A stretch of DNA of 64,000 bases. It comes from Hemileia vastatrix (Eukaryota; Basidiomycota; Pucciniomycetes; Pucciniales; Zaghouaniaceae). The notes beneath the pieces were generated by a model. That model ran no database searches. It was given only the letters and a program-made list of their open reading frames with translations, and was not told the origin of the DNA. Positions within the stretch are counted from its first letter, which is position 1; each line of letters opens with the position of its first letter. Both the position numbers and the translations under genes were made by a program. Location: the NCBI GenBank assembly GCA_030280995.1, contig JASXTE010000010.1, positions 21,035,823 to 21,099,822 on the forward strand. Reading direction: 5' to 3'. Positions 22,471 to 33,944 of this stretch are shown one piece after another.

Positions 22471-23359
22471 CATTTTAGATACTTTTTCAGATAAGTAATT
22501 TGCATTGCTGTTTATGAAATCAACTAATATGTCCTGAGAAGCTATAGTCTCTTCTGCTGTAAAATCTCAAAATTTAAAAAAGTTAAGAATGAAATTAGGA
22601 TTACCTTTAGATTGAGGCTCAGATAGGTAAGATGTGGTTAGAGAGCTTTCAGATAACCCTTCTCATTGGTAGTTTCATTTTCAGGCAGATTGTCTGCTGT
22701 AGCTTCAGCTCTAGCATATTTCAATGCCAATGCACTAAGATCATGGTCCCTTGGTCATTGAAAATGCAAACTCAAAGGTGTGGAAGGCATCAGCTGGGGT
22801 AGTGGAATCTGGGCACAAGTATTAAAGAGGTTAGGGGCAGGGACAGATGGTAAATGGCATGGGTCCATGCAAGATATTTGGGGGAAGGTTTTGAAAGTTG
22901 GTAGTGATTGAGGCAATGATCTACACAGTTGTGTTTGTTGATTGTGAGATGGCTGTGAATCCAGGGTAGGAGATTGTTGGGGAGGTGAAATAAGGGTTGG
23001 GGATGCGGGAGTAGATTCAGGGTCTGGATGTTTTGTAGGTGGACGTACAGCACAAGTAGCTGATGTTGGGGATGATGGTGTGCTTGAGAACAAACAAGAT
23101 TGTCATCTGGTGCAGGTGTTAGCTGTTCTGGGCAATGGAATGAGATTTCTCAATTCTCTGAAAAGTGGGGGGTTGTGTTTGCATGAAATTCTGTGATGGG
23201 ATTGGAAAGGATTATATTTATTTGTTGGATTTTCTGAAATGGATTAGATAGCCAGTAAAAAAGACTTGTTTAACATGAGGAAAGCACAGGATACATTTAC
23301 TCCTGGGTAAATGCAAAAAATCAATGCTAGTGAATTTTTTAGGGACAGCCCACAATCTA
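22471..23359 (-). pseudogene. Copia-1 Pro/Ser-rich linker and 5' remnant
   Basis: At 22755-23093 the minus frame is a Pro/Ser/Thr/Gln-rich stretch (HPDPESTPASPTLISPP), as normally lies between integrase and RT in copia polyproteins. I see no gag, protease or integrase between it and the 5' LTR at 23360, so the element has an internal deletion. Sequence next to the LTR, at 23325-23359, is where a primer-binding site would be; I do not assign it. Confidence 0.65.
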
Positions 23360-23537
23360 TGGTAGCAGCATCAGCGCTTTTTCAGGAGTGAACCAAGATA
23401 TGAATTACTTTACCTATGGTAGCAGCTTCAGCGCTTTTTCCAGAGTGAACCAGAGTTAGACGAGTCCGCTGCACCACAAAATATATACACTTTATGTACT
23501 TGAAAATCACTAAGCTATTACTATACTACACTTAACA
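23360..23537 (-). repeat. Right LTR of Copia-1 (178 bp)
   Basis: Matches 20680-20857 along its whole length with a few differences, same 5' and 3' ends and the same internal duplication. It is the 5' LTR in element orientation. The Gypsy-B1 protease resumes at 23538 (VNTLMKLDSKYKEKLEPL). A clean 5-bp target duplication is not visible. Confidence 0.9.
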
Positions 23538-23676
23538 CGGTTAATACCTTAATGAAACTTGATAGTAAGTACAAAGAAAAACTGGAACCTTTACAGACAA
23601 AGAACTAGAGGGGTTTTGGTTCAGTATTTTTTTCAATTGGAAAATACAAAACTTCTATATTCTTTAAATATAATAA
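23538..23676 (+). pseudogene. Gypsy-B1 protease, middle segment
   Basis: Reads NTLMKLDSKYKEKLEPLQTK, then RGFGSVF and KLLYSLN in another frame, aligned with the protease of Gypsy-B2 (NTLMKLDSKYKEKLEPVETK). It is caught between the copia element and Harb-1 and ends at the Harb-1 terminal repeat. The continuation (NGYVRAVCELVVMDNN) is found 5.3 kb away at 28965. Confidence 0.85.
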
Positions 23677-24154
23677 TAGGGGGTATAAATGTTGACCGAT
23701 CCGCAATTAAATTAATTGCAGATAAAAATCCTTATACCCCAATTATCTTCCACAATTATTTTTGCTAAATATTGGGTTATTAGAAACTTTACTTGTCAAT
23801 GTTCACCTCTTATCCAACATTTTTCTACTCAATTTTTCATAGCCACATCTTGGACAACTTTCTGTCATAACCACATGTTGCACAACTTTCTGCCATAACC
23901 ACGTCTTGGACTACTCTCTCAATATGCTTTCTACATTGCTGCGCACTCCCATTCTCATCCCATCCTGCTCATTCTATCCGCTCAGAATTTCTCCCTATTT
24001 CATCTATTTGATTCTGCTCCTTTTCATCTCACTCTCTCATCTGCTTGTTTCTTCTCCTTGTCATCTCACTATCTCATCTGCTTGTTTCTTCTCCTTTTCA
24101 TCTCGCTATCTCATCTGCTTAATTCTGCTCCTTTTCATCTTGAATTATCTTAAC

Positions 24155-25579
24155 ATGCCTTGTCATCATAGATCTTCTCAAAGGCAGCCATCACCCAGTT
24201 GTTCTTCAAATCCCACTACTCCCTCTTTTCCCCGCTCTGCTGAGAAATCCAAAATTGTTCAACTAAAGAAAGATGATCATCTGACTCTTATCAACTGGCT
24301 AAAAACTAAATCTAACTATGATTCTTGTTTTGGTACTGAGTATGTAACTAAAGTGGGACGGCCCCCCGCATAAAAAATTAATGGTTATCTTCTAATGGCC
24401 AATGAATTACAGAATAAGACTAAGGGAAGGATAGATCTTTTACCAAAACAGATGTCTGAACGCTTCAAGAGCTATTGAGCCAAGTACAAGAAGGAAAAGA
24501 CTCTTTCATCTTCTACTGGTTTTGGTATTACTGACCTCGATATCAGTAAGGGCATCAAATCCATAGATGTTAAACTTGATCCTTTATGTCCTTACTTTAA
24601 AGAGATGGATTCTATTTTTGGAGAGCGAGCTGATGTTAATCCTACAAACATTTTGGATGGTGAAGATGCTATCTTCAAACATGATGTCAAAAGAAATCTT
24701 ATTCCTTCTTCTTCTACTCAAGCCTCCCCTCATTTAACTTCCACAAATCAAGATATCTTTTCAATAGATCCTTATGGCGATATAAACCAACCTGATCTAA
24801 CTCAAGTATGTTTTTTTTCTTTTATCTTACCAATTCTTTTTTTATTTACATTTTCTTATTTAAAATAGGCTGAAGAACTAACACAGGAGCCACAATCAAC
24901 TGAGTCTGAAGCCAGAAAAAATGAAGAGGAGGAAAATGTGACCTTGAACAAAAAGAAAAGGGCTTCAAGTAGTCTGAATTTCCACTCTCAAAGAAGAAGA
25001 AAAAGTGATACTTCATCTCAAACCCCTTTTTCTTCTATCAAAGAATTTTTGGAGAAAAGTGATTCTGGTAAGTGATACCAAACCTCTTAATACTTTACTC
25101 TGATTTTCTTCTACTTTTTGTTAATATTTCTTATCACTCTAGAACAAGTGGAAGTTTCTAAAGAGACTTTAAAGTTTGAAAAGCAAAAATACAAGCTCTC
25201 TTTAGGGAGGGATGATAGGGTATATGATTTGGAAGAGAAGAAGTTTGAACTCTCTTCATGGAAGGATGAAAGGGCACAAGACTTGGAGGAGAGAAAGTAC
25301 AAAAATTCTTTACGGAAGGATGATAGGGAAAAAGACTTGGAGGAGAGGAAGTACAAACTTTCTTTACAGAAGGATGATAGGGCACAAGACTTGGAGGAGA
25401 AGAAATTTGAGTTATCTCTAAGTATTGAAAAATCAAATAAAGAGGAGAAAAAACTTGAGCATAAAAAAATCATGGAACAGATGAAATATAAGCTTGATTG
25501 TGAAGAAAATTCCAAAAAGAAAGATTTCTTGATAGAATGTTTTAAATCTAATAAATCTGTTGTGGAAATTCAATTTTAA
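24155..25579 (+). pseudogene. Harb-1 second protein, coiled-coil repeat
   Basis: From the ATG at 24155 the frame reads MPCHHRSSQRQPSP, then LKKDDHLTLINWLKTKSNYD, and is interrupted by a TAA at 24371 and a TGA after SERFKSY (Trp expected). Introns are clear: 24806-24868 (GTATGT to AAATAG) and 25068-25142 (GTAAGT to CTCTAG, phase 1). The last exon encodes five 20-residue repeats of the type RDDRxxDLEExKYKLSL (25195-25420), a charged coiled coil, ending with CFKSNKSVVEIQF. Harbinger elements usually encode a Myb/SANT-like DNA-binding partner of the transposase; position suggests that role, but I do not see a clear SANT domain. Confidence 0.72.
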
Positions 25580-25744
25580 TGAAATTGTTTGATGACTAGT
25601 TTGTCTTATTTATCTCACACTTCAACTGTTCATAATTAATTGTACATAAATTTTTATCTTAATTTCCTGTATTTTTTTACTATATCCATCATTAGTTGAA
25701 TTTTCATATTTTAATGTTATAAATTCTCTTTTAAATAGAATTTT

Positions 25745-26115
25745 CAAGAATTTTTAATGTTCAAAGTTCTTTTTTAGTTTAAATTTTCAAGTCACATTTG
25801 AAAATTTCCCAATACCACCGCTGCATTTGATTGAACTAAGGGTCGGGTATCACCAAAATTCTTTCAAGTAAAGAATTTTGCAAGTCTTATATGATATTTT
25901 GGCAATACTCCCCCCTACATTTTTTTGAAGTAACGGATGGGTATCACCAAATTTTCAAGTCAAAATTTTTTTTAAGTCTGATATGAAAATTTGGCAATAC
26001 CCCCCCTATATTTTATTGAATTAAGGAAAGGGTATCATCAAATTTTCAAGTTAAATTTTATTTTAAGTCTGGTATGAAAATTTGGCAATTCCCCCCCCTA
26101 CAATTTATTGAATCA
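25745..26115. repeat. Tandem hairpin repeats in Harb-1
   Basis: Three full units and one partial unit, each about 85-90 bp. Each has GGGTATCACCAAATTTTCAA on one side and the inverted TATGAAAATTTGGCAATACC on the other, so each could fold into a hairpin with stems of about 20 bp. The units are separated by a TTGAATTAAGG-type spacer. They lie between the 3' end of the second gene and the palindrome module. No coding potential. Confidence 0.8.
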
Positions 26116-26259
26116 AAGAAATCAAATAAAAAAATTGAAAATTGAAGATTTCTACAACCAATTATTTCACCGGTCCCAATGATGTGTTCCTATTTTATAT
26201 AATAGCCATTAGAATGACTTAAGGCAGACACATCATTATATAAAAACAGTAATCTATCT

Positions 26260-27205
26260 TGATGTAACGGAAATTGGGGTTCAAGGATTCTGGAGGCAAT
26301 GTAAAAGGGAGGAATGGGGCTACAAGGGTTGGGAAGGCTGGAGAGAGGGGTGATGAAGGATATGTGAGGTAGAAAAAAGGTTGGGAAAGAGTTTTAAGGG
26401 AAGATTAAGGGTTTCCAAGGCATTTTGAATGAAGAAAAGTGTTGGGGAGAGGTTGGGAGGGGTGATATGGGGATAAAAAGAGGATGGCATACAATGGGGC
26501 TGGGAGGTTAGAAAAAGGGTGGGGAGGGAAGACAAGCATGTGTCAATAGAGCTGAAAGGGATGTGGATTGGTGCAAACTGGATGTGAAAATAGGAGGATT
26601 GACTCTATTCTTTGGGTGAAGAACAGAGTTCACTTCCATAAAATATTAGCTGAAAAATAAAATATATAAGGTGAATCAATCAACTTCAGAAAATAGGAGG
26701 ATGGACTATTAGCTGAAATATACAATATATAAGGTAAAAAAATTAACTTCAGAAAATAGGAGGATGGACACTTTTCTTTGGGCAAAGAACAGAGCTCACT
26801 GCCATAAAAGATTATCGGAAACATGAAATATATAAGGTGAAAAAATTAACTTCTGAAAATAAGAGGATGGACTCTGTTCTTCGGGAAAAGAACAGAGTTC
26901 ACTGCCATAAAATATTAGCTGAAACATGAAATATATAAGGTGAAAAAATTAACTTCAGAAAATAGGAGGATGGACTCTGCTCTTCAGGTGAAGAACAGAG
27001 TTCACTGCCATAAAATATTAGCTGAAACATGAAATATATAAGGTGAAAAAATTAACTTCAGAAAATAGGAGGATGGACTCTGCTCTTCAGGTGAAGAACA
27101 GAGTTCACTGCCATAAAATATTAGCTGAAACATGAAATATATAAGGTGAAAAAATTAACTTCAAAGTAGTTTTATACATACATTAGCATTTTAAATAGGA
27201 TACTA
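26260..27205. repeat. Palindrome-bearing module in Harb-1
   Basis: The first 320 bp (starting TTGGGGTTCAAGGATT) and the end (ATTTTAAATAGGATACTAAAG) recur at 41637-42125, and an inverted part recurs in Harb-2 at 60060-60245. From about 26590 a unit of about 103 bp repeats five times. Each unit carries AGGATGGACTCTG-TTCTTC...GAAGAACAGAGTTC, a near-palindrome, followed by ACTGCCATAAAATATTAGCTG and TATATAAGGTGAAAAAATTA. One degenerate unit near 26700 lacks the palindrome. The module has no open frame worth naming. Confidence 0.85.
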
Positions 27206-27310
27206 AAGATGTAAAGTTAATTTATCAAAGTGAATAAAAGATGGAAAATGAAAACAACACATATGAAAAAAACAAGGAAGTTGAAAATTGGGAGAGTATG
27301 AAAAAATAAT

Positions 27311-28570
27311 TTAAAAGGGTGGTGAAGAGAAATTTTGGAGTAATAGGTATAATGACAGAGAGTATGCCAGTTTATTGAATATTTTGTGATTCAAGGGTGG
27401 GGGAGTTTGTTCTGGTTCATTATCCTCTTCTTCATAAAGATCATCCCACTTATCCATTAAATTAGCTAGGATATTGTGGAGTATAACACAAATCATGATC
27501 CAATGATTTGCAGTTTTGATCTTCAATTTTTTTTTGAAATTGGATTCTGAGCTCCCAAAGACTAGAAAGTTGTCCCTTTAAAATACCTATAGCATGCTCA
27601 ATCCGTACTCTTGATTGGGAAAGGTGATAATTAAATTTAGTTTTGGGGTCATTTTCTAAGGTTGCACCACGGAAAGCAGGTATAATGTACATCCCACTTG
27701 CATATGCTGAGTCTGAAAGGAGGTACTGAGATTTGTCAAAGTATGAGTCTGGGGTTTGAAAAATCCTCATTCTTTGGAAGAGGGAAGAGTCATGACATGA
27801 TCCAGGGCAGCCACTGTGAAAAGCAATATATTTTTATTGAAATCACATATAAGTTGAATGGCAATAGAGTATCTAGAAGGAAGATAAAAAGTTAGTTCAT
27901 GAATGATGAGAAATTGGAGAAGATTTTGAATAAACCATTAATTGCAATCAAAATAATTGTTCCCATCATGAGCAGGCTTTTGACTCAAAGGTATAGTTGT
28001 GCCATCAACAAAACCTACACAGCCAGGGAAACCTTTGGCTTGCATTACTTGAGAGGATTCAAGTCGTTGTTCTGGAGTTGGCCAAGCAAGTGTTTGAGAC
28101 TTGAGGGAAAGGATAGCAATCATACAGCGCCTGGTGTATAATATCACTGTACCAAATCCTATGTTAAATAGATTATCCAAACGTCTTACAGCAGCACCAT
28201 TTCCATTTGAGCCAAAACGACATAGTGCAGCAGCAAGTTGAATGGCAGGATTACGCGGTTTGTTATGGGAATTCTTATGAAAGATAGGATGTTCAGAGAT
28301 GAGTTAATAAAGTTTGAAGAAAGAATTTGGTGAAGTTCTAAGTAGCTGAATGAAGTTTAGTTGGGGAATGTTGAGAATGGAGCAGAGATCATATTGGGGG
28401 TCATGATAAAGATTTGGCCCCCTGGAAATGAGGTAATGCTTTTTGGAAAGAAAACACAAATAGGCTAAGGAATCTTAAAAATAAGAGTCAGATTTACAGT
28501 AAAGAACTAAAAGTAAAGTGATAGCATTAATAGTGGAGTGAAGTAGCTGTCTAGTAGAGAGGTGCTTCAT
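27311..28570 (-). pseudogene. Harb-1 DDE transposase (degenerate)
   Basis: The minus strand encodes a relative of the intact Harb-2 transposase. It starts at the ATG at 28570 (MKHLSTRQLLHST) and has a stop soon after. It contains ALCRFGSNGNGAAVRRL, then at 27938-28180 QAKGFPGCVGFVDGTTIPLS (first Asp), an intron ending TTCTAG near 27875, LLSDSAYASGMYIIPAFRGA (second Asp) and RVRIEHAIGILKGQL (Glu) at 27462-27770. At least one frameshift follows the intron (CPGSCHDS is displaced) and another follows ELRIQFQ. The DDE residues survive; the reading frame does not. Confidence 0.85.
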
Positions 28571-28964
28571 TCTTGTCAGTATTATAGGTGTCGGTAGAAG
28601 GTTTAGGTGATGAGTGGGAAGTAGGAATTTACCGCCAAATGTGCAGTTGGGGTGTGTAGATAGAAAAAAAACTTAAATGTTTTCACCAAAATTAAGTAGC
28701 ATAGAGTGAGAAGAGACTTAAGGATGGAACAGAAATTATATGTCATGTGACTTTCTTAAAAATCCATCATGGATGTGATGAGTTTGGGATCAGGAATTAG
28801 GAATGGAAATCGGGGTATAAGAGGCGGGATAATGCATTATCATGGATTTCTTATCCACTAGCCCTGGGGCTAGTGGATAAGAATCTTCCGCAATTAATAA
28901 TGTCTGATCCTGGGAAAAAAAATTTCTGATCTCTAATTGCGCATCCCTGAACATTGATACACCC

Positions 28965-30480
28965 TAATGGATATGTAAGAGCAGTGTGTGAATTAGTAGT
29001 AATGGATAATAATACTTTTAGCAATTTTTTTATTATTGGAAATGAATTATTGACCAAATTTGGCATCAAACTAAATCCTGAAAATAGTTGCTTCACTATA
29101 GGAGTAAGTAGAAAAAGAAAATTCAAGATTTGCTCTGAAAATTCAATTTCTTCCATTGCTCTTGAAGAAGAACAAATCCAAGGTGGAAGAGCCACCCCTG
29201 AAGTGGTTGAGTTTTAAATTGAAATACAAAAAGCCTATTTCAGTCCTCAACTCTCAAAAATTGAAGAAAACAATATTTGGAGATTAATAAAATCTTATCC
29301 TATGGCATTTTCTCATGGCTCAAAAAAACTACAATTGGTCAAATACCATGTGATATAAATATCTTTAAGTTGTTATTTGGATAATATTCCTGGAATCTTA
29401 AAAAAGAAACATTATCCAGATTTTCCTGAAAAAAGGAAAGACATTGAAGACACCATTAAAATGTTGTTAGAAATGGGTATTCTTGAAAAAGTAGACACAA
29501 CACCTAATTATTTTTTCATTTCACCAGTTTTAATCTCTTATGGATAAGATGAGGCAAGATTATGTAGTGATTACAGAGCTCTGAATACATTCCCTGTGGA
29601 TGATATTTACCCTCTCCCAAGGATATATTTTATCCATGCTACCTTACAAGGAGAAAAATATTTTTCCTGTCTGGAAGGAAACAAAGGTTACCACCAGATT
29701 CCTGTGGAAAAGAATTCTTGTAATTTTTTACTCATAACCACACACATGGGGATAAATAAATATTTGAGAATTTCTTTTGGCCAAAAAAAATTCCCTTTCA
29801 GTCCTCCAAAAGTTGATGGATAGTATTTTTCATCAGGAAATGGTTGAAGGATGGCTCTTAGTCTATATTGATGACATCATAGTGTTTTCAAAAACATATG
29901 ATGAGAATTCAAATCACCCAAGAAGATTATTTCAAAAAATGGATTAAATTAATATGACAATTGAATTAAAAAAATGTAAGTTAGGTTTTCAATCCTTTAA
30001 AGTACTTGGACATGTTGTATCTGGATTACAAATTTGTGTTGACCAGAATAAAGTGGCAGAAATAAAAACATTAATATACCTAAAAATTTGAAAGATTTTC
30101 AATCTTTCTAGGTATGTGTGGATATTATAGGCAGTATATAAAAAACTATCAATCTATTGAAGCCCCTTTAACAACATTAATCAGGAGAATGGGGCTTTCA
30201 TTTGGGATAATGAAAGACAACATGCCTTTGATAAATTAAAGGTATGTTTAATGTCAGATCCAATATTAAGACTGCCAGATTTTAACCTCCCTTTTATCTT
30301 ATATATTGATGCAAGCTTTACAGGGATAACTGCTGATTTACAGAAAAAACAGATAATAAATGGGAAATTATCTGAGATAGTTTCTTTTAAATATCCAGAA
30401 CCTTGAGAAAGACTGATTTAAGATATGGTTCCACCCAATTGGAATGTTTAGCCGTTCTTTGGTCCCTGTAGAAACTTCAT
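28965..30480 (+). pseudogene. Gypsy-B1 protease end and reverse transcriptase
   Basis: Reads NGYVRAVCELVVMDNN and NELLTKFGIKLNPENSCFTI (protease end), then SYPMAFSHGSKKLQLV, EKVDTTPNYFFISPVLISY, and at 29596-29823 VDDIYPLPRIYFIHATLQGE and GNKGYHQIPVEKNSC. The catalytic box LVYIDDIIVFSKTYDE lies near 29862-29910, followed by LGMCGYYRQYIKNYQS near 30115. Many stops and small deletions occur; the copy is clearly older than Gypsy-B2 or Gypsy-A1. Confidence 0.82.
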
Positions 30481-32294
30481 TACTATTTGGAAGACCAGAG
30501 GTTTGAATTAATAACAGATTTCAGTGCAGTAAAATCATTACTAAACATGAAAACACCTAATAAGCACATGTTTAGATGGCAAATAGCTGTACAAGAGTAC
30601 AGAGGAGGAATGAAAATAGCTCATAGAGCAGGAACTTTGCATTCTAATGTGGATTTATTATCTAGAGTTCCATTTCCAAACAATACTGAAAACCCAGCTT
30701 ATGTGCCTGAAAATGATGTAATACATATTTTTGGGATTTATATAGTGGATTTAAAGGTAAAATTTATGCAAAAAATATTAGTAAATGATTAATCTGATAA
30801 ATATTTGTCTAAAGTATCAACAATATTAAATTATTTAAAAAATGCCTCAATTAGTGCATTAATAAAAACTTTACCTCTAAAGTATAATAATGCATTGGAA
30901 TAGGTAAACTGTCAATTGAAGATGGATATCTATATTACAGGGAAAATCCAAGTAATGTAATAGTTATACCTCCATCTATTAAAGAGTTAATTCTAAGTAC
31001 TTTTCATGATGAAATTTTAGCTGGTCAATTTGATTTAAACAAAACATTAAATAGAGTTAAAAACACAGCCTGGTGGATAAATATGAGAGAAGATGTACAA
31101 AAATACATTGACACATGTGACTCTTGCCAAAATCAAAAATATTAACTGGGAAGAGAGGTGGGTTGTTTCAACAAATAGAGCAGCCAAAAGCTCCATGAGA
31201 AATTATAAACATGGAATCTGTAACTTGATTTCCATTAGCAGGAAAAGAAAGCTTAAATTCTTGCTGGGTAATTTAGGATAGTCTAACAAAAATGTGTAAG
31301 CTTATCCCTACCCATAAAGAGTTATCTGAAAAAGACTTGGAATTAATATAGTAGACTCCAATAATGAATACTTCTGGGTTCCCCAAAGCCATAATCTCTG
31401 AAAGAGACCCTAAATTTACTTCAGAGTTCTGGACATCATTGATGGAAGTATCAGGTTGTCAATTGAAATTGTCTACAGCACACCATCCACAAACTGATGG
31501 GATGGCTGAGAGAATGATACAGACTCTGGAAGATATGATATGAAGATATTGTGCCTTTGGAATTGAATACAAACACAAGGAGAAATTCAAACATCACTGG
31601 GTAACATTAACTCCTGGCCTTTAATTTTCTTATAATAGCACAAATTATTCTGTAAAAGAAACAAAACCATTTGAACTCTGGCTGGGATATGTTCCAAACA
31701 CCCCAGTAAAACATTTTAATAAATTTCCAAAGTAAGATATACACTCTGGTACTAAATATTTTATTCATATGCAAAAAATTTGTAGAAATCATGCATAATA
31801 TTTCATTCAAAAAGCATTTGAATATGAAAAGAAAAGGTGGTATAAATCTCATAAAGAATTTGAGTTCAAAAAAGGAGATCAAGTCCTTATTTCAACACTA
31901 CATTTTAACTTACAAGGTAAAGTTAAATTAATGGATCCTTTTTTGGGAACTTTTGTTGTAAACAAAATGGTTGGTAATAATGCTGTGGAAGTCATATTAT
32001 ATGCCCCATATTATAGGAAATATCCAGTTTTTCCTATCTCATTATTAAACCTTACCATGAAAATGATCCTGATTTATTTCCAATAACAAGAGGAAGGCCT
32101 AAGAAACATCCTGAAGAAATTGTGGTAAAAGCAGAGATTGAAAAGATACTCAAGAAATGAATCCTTACCAAGGAGAAAGGAACTGAGAATATATCAAGAC
32201 ATAAGGGAGAATCAAATGAATTTGATATGTAATTAGCTGAAAAAGAAATTTCAAATCTATCCTCCCTTCTTAAAAAATTTAAACAGAAATAAAA
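30481..32294 (+). pseudogene. Gypsy-B1 RNase H, integrase and chromodomain
   Basis: At 30487-30792 the frame reads FELITDFSAVKSLLNMKTPN and HRAGTLHSNVDLLSR (RNase H; the usual TDC reads TDF). The integrase zinc module and core follow in broken frames (KYIDTCDSCQ, FPKAIISERDPKFTSEFW, STAHHPQTDGMAERMIQTLE). Near 32130-32290 EKILKK and LSSLLKKFKQK mark a degraded chromodomain. Stops occur roughly every 30-60 codons. The polypurine region and the 3' LTR follow at 32462. Confidence 0.8.
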
Positions 32295-32461
32295 TAATGT
32301 TCAACCAGATGGGGGTTTAAAAAGTAGTACTCATTATTTATTCTGTTTTATTTCTTAAAAGAATTACTCTTTAATGCTACAGATTCTTCTGAATACCTAA
32401 AAAATAAAAAAATAAAAATGTATATTTTATTGATTTTTATTGATTTTTTTGGGTGGATGAT

Positions 32462-33944
32462 TTTCAGCCTGGATAAACCCAGGACTGAGTAAAAACTGCT
32501 TATAATTTATGTCAAACACATGTAGTACACTTGGGAAAAATAAATAAAAGTATACATAAGTGAAATCAATGATTAAACACATTATAACCAATTAAAATAC
32601 TTTATATACACGCATATATCCACCTTTTATAAGTCTTATGTACTTAATATTAAGTTTTAATATTTTAGGTTAATATCAACAACCTTAAAAATAAGGCTAT
32701 ATAATTTTTAAGTAAACTTAAAGCTGTTGTTTTCATTAATTTATGGAAAAAACAAGAATTGCACTTTAAATCACTTAAAAGTTGAATATATGAGCTATAA
32801 ATTTAATAATATTAAATATTTGACTTGAAAAATGAATTTGTCTAAATTAGGACTATTTATTTGGCTATTCAAATGCATAAAAATAACACTTTTCAAATTT
32901 GGTGTTTTTTATGCCAGAAATGGCTTCTGGTACTGGCCACATACTGCCTGCATTTTTACCACTTGAATAGCTTCATTTTTAGCAAATTTATAATTTTCAC
33001 ACTATAATTACCCCCACATTGTACGCCCACTATGGGTAAACATTATAAAATAGGTGACAGGCACTTATTTAGTGTCCTAATTTAATTATAAGTGCATTGG
33101 CCTCATTATATGCACTAATTGCATTAACAAACTAAAGTTTGGCACTTTTAATTCACTACCATGCTTAAATTTGCCTAGATTAGTCAAGGACCTACCCATG
33201 AAAGCCCCTGCCAAGGACTGCATTCATTTACCCCACATCTCACATCCTTTTTTGGGTTTCATAGTGGTTTCTTAGTCAATATTTGTCATAATGGGATGGG
33301 GATTTCATGTAGTAATTTGGAATAATTATCCCCTTCATTTCTACTTTTAATACCCCCTAATATTGTGTAATATTTCATGTTATTCATTCCTTTTTTATTC
33401 TTTTATTTTAAAATATTACATGTATATAATTGTTTTTTTTCTTATTCTTTCATTTTGATGGATTATTCCTATTAACCCAGGATTTTGGCAGGTGATATCA
33501 TTCTAGTCATTTTATTGGACATTCCTTAGGTCAATGGGCAGTTGTATTAGCTATAATGAGGTTACATTGGTTGTGTATAGGACTGGTAAATCAGGGTAAC
33601 ACATTGGAGAATCATTGGGTATAAAGGGAGGGGTTTTTTGGTCTTATTTTCTACATTCTTTATCATTACAATTACAACATATAATCATTAAAATTACAAT
33701 ACATTTCATTATTTCTTTTAAAGTCTTTGAATAGTGTTTGAATTATATTCTCTATTTTTCTACCAACTATAAGATTGTTACCCATTTACAAATAGTGAGA
33801 TTAAAATTACTGAGACCCCTATATTGAGTTATATTATAATACTTATTGGATTTTTACTACAGTATTCATATAGGACCATTAAAATCCTCTTAACAATTGA
33901 CTAATCAAACAATTCACCTCTCTATACTTGAACTCAGTCCAACA
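32462..33944 (+). repeat. 3' LTR of Gypsy-B1 (LTR-B)
   Basis: Begins TTTCAGCCTGGATAAACCC (TGTCAG expected) and ends CAGTCCAACA. It matches 18880-20370 over its whole length, with the same TATAAAGGG box at 33620-33628. The right flank TATCC resembles the left flank TTTCC of the 5' LTR. Gypsy-D gag continues directly at 33945. Confidence 0.88.

Larger units (their letters stand above)
23679..28964. mobile_element. Harb-1, PIF/Harbinger-type DNA transposon
   Basis: The left end GGGGGTATAAATGTTGACCG and the right end (reverse complement GGGTGTATCAATGTTCAGGG) form imperfect terminal inverted repeats of about 32 bp. Flanking bases are TAATA on the left and TAATGG on the right, consistent with a TAA target duplication. 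The Gypsy-B1 protease continues across the insertion. Contents: a plus-strand second protein (24155-25579), hairpin repeats (25745-26115), a palindrome-bearing module (26260-27205) and a minus-strand transposase (27311-28570). Two genes in opposite orientation is the usual Harbinger plan. Confidence 0.88.
18880..33944 (+). mobile_element. Gypsy-B1 retrotransposon with two nested insertions
   Basis: Two LTR-B copies (18880-20370 and 32462-33944) flank a plus-strand Ty3/gypsy internal region. The five bases before the left LTR (TTTCC) and after the right LTR (TATCC) agree in four positions, consistent with an old 5-bp target duplication. Gag is deleted: the leader joins directly to the protease near 20632. 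The protease is split by a copia element at 20680-23537 and again by Harb-1 at 23679-28964. The remaining pol (28965-32294) is rich in stops. Confidence 0.85.

Noticed and set aside
26590..27165. Regularly spaced repeats suggesting a CRISPR array
   Set aside because: Units are about 103 bp long and almost contiguous, with no unique spacers, in a eukaryotic transposon.
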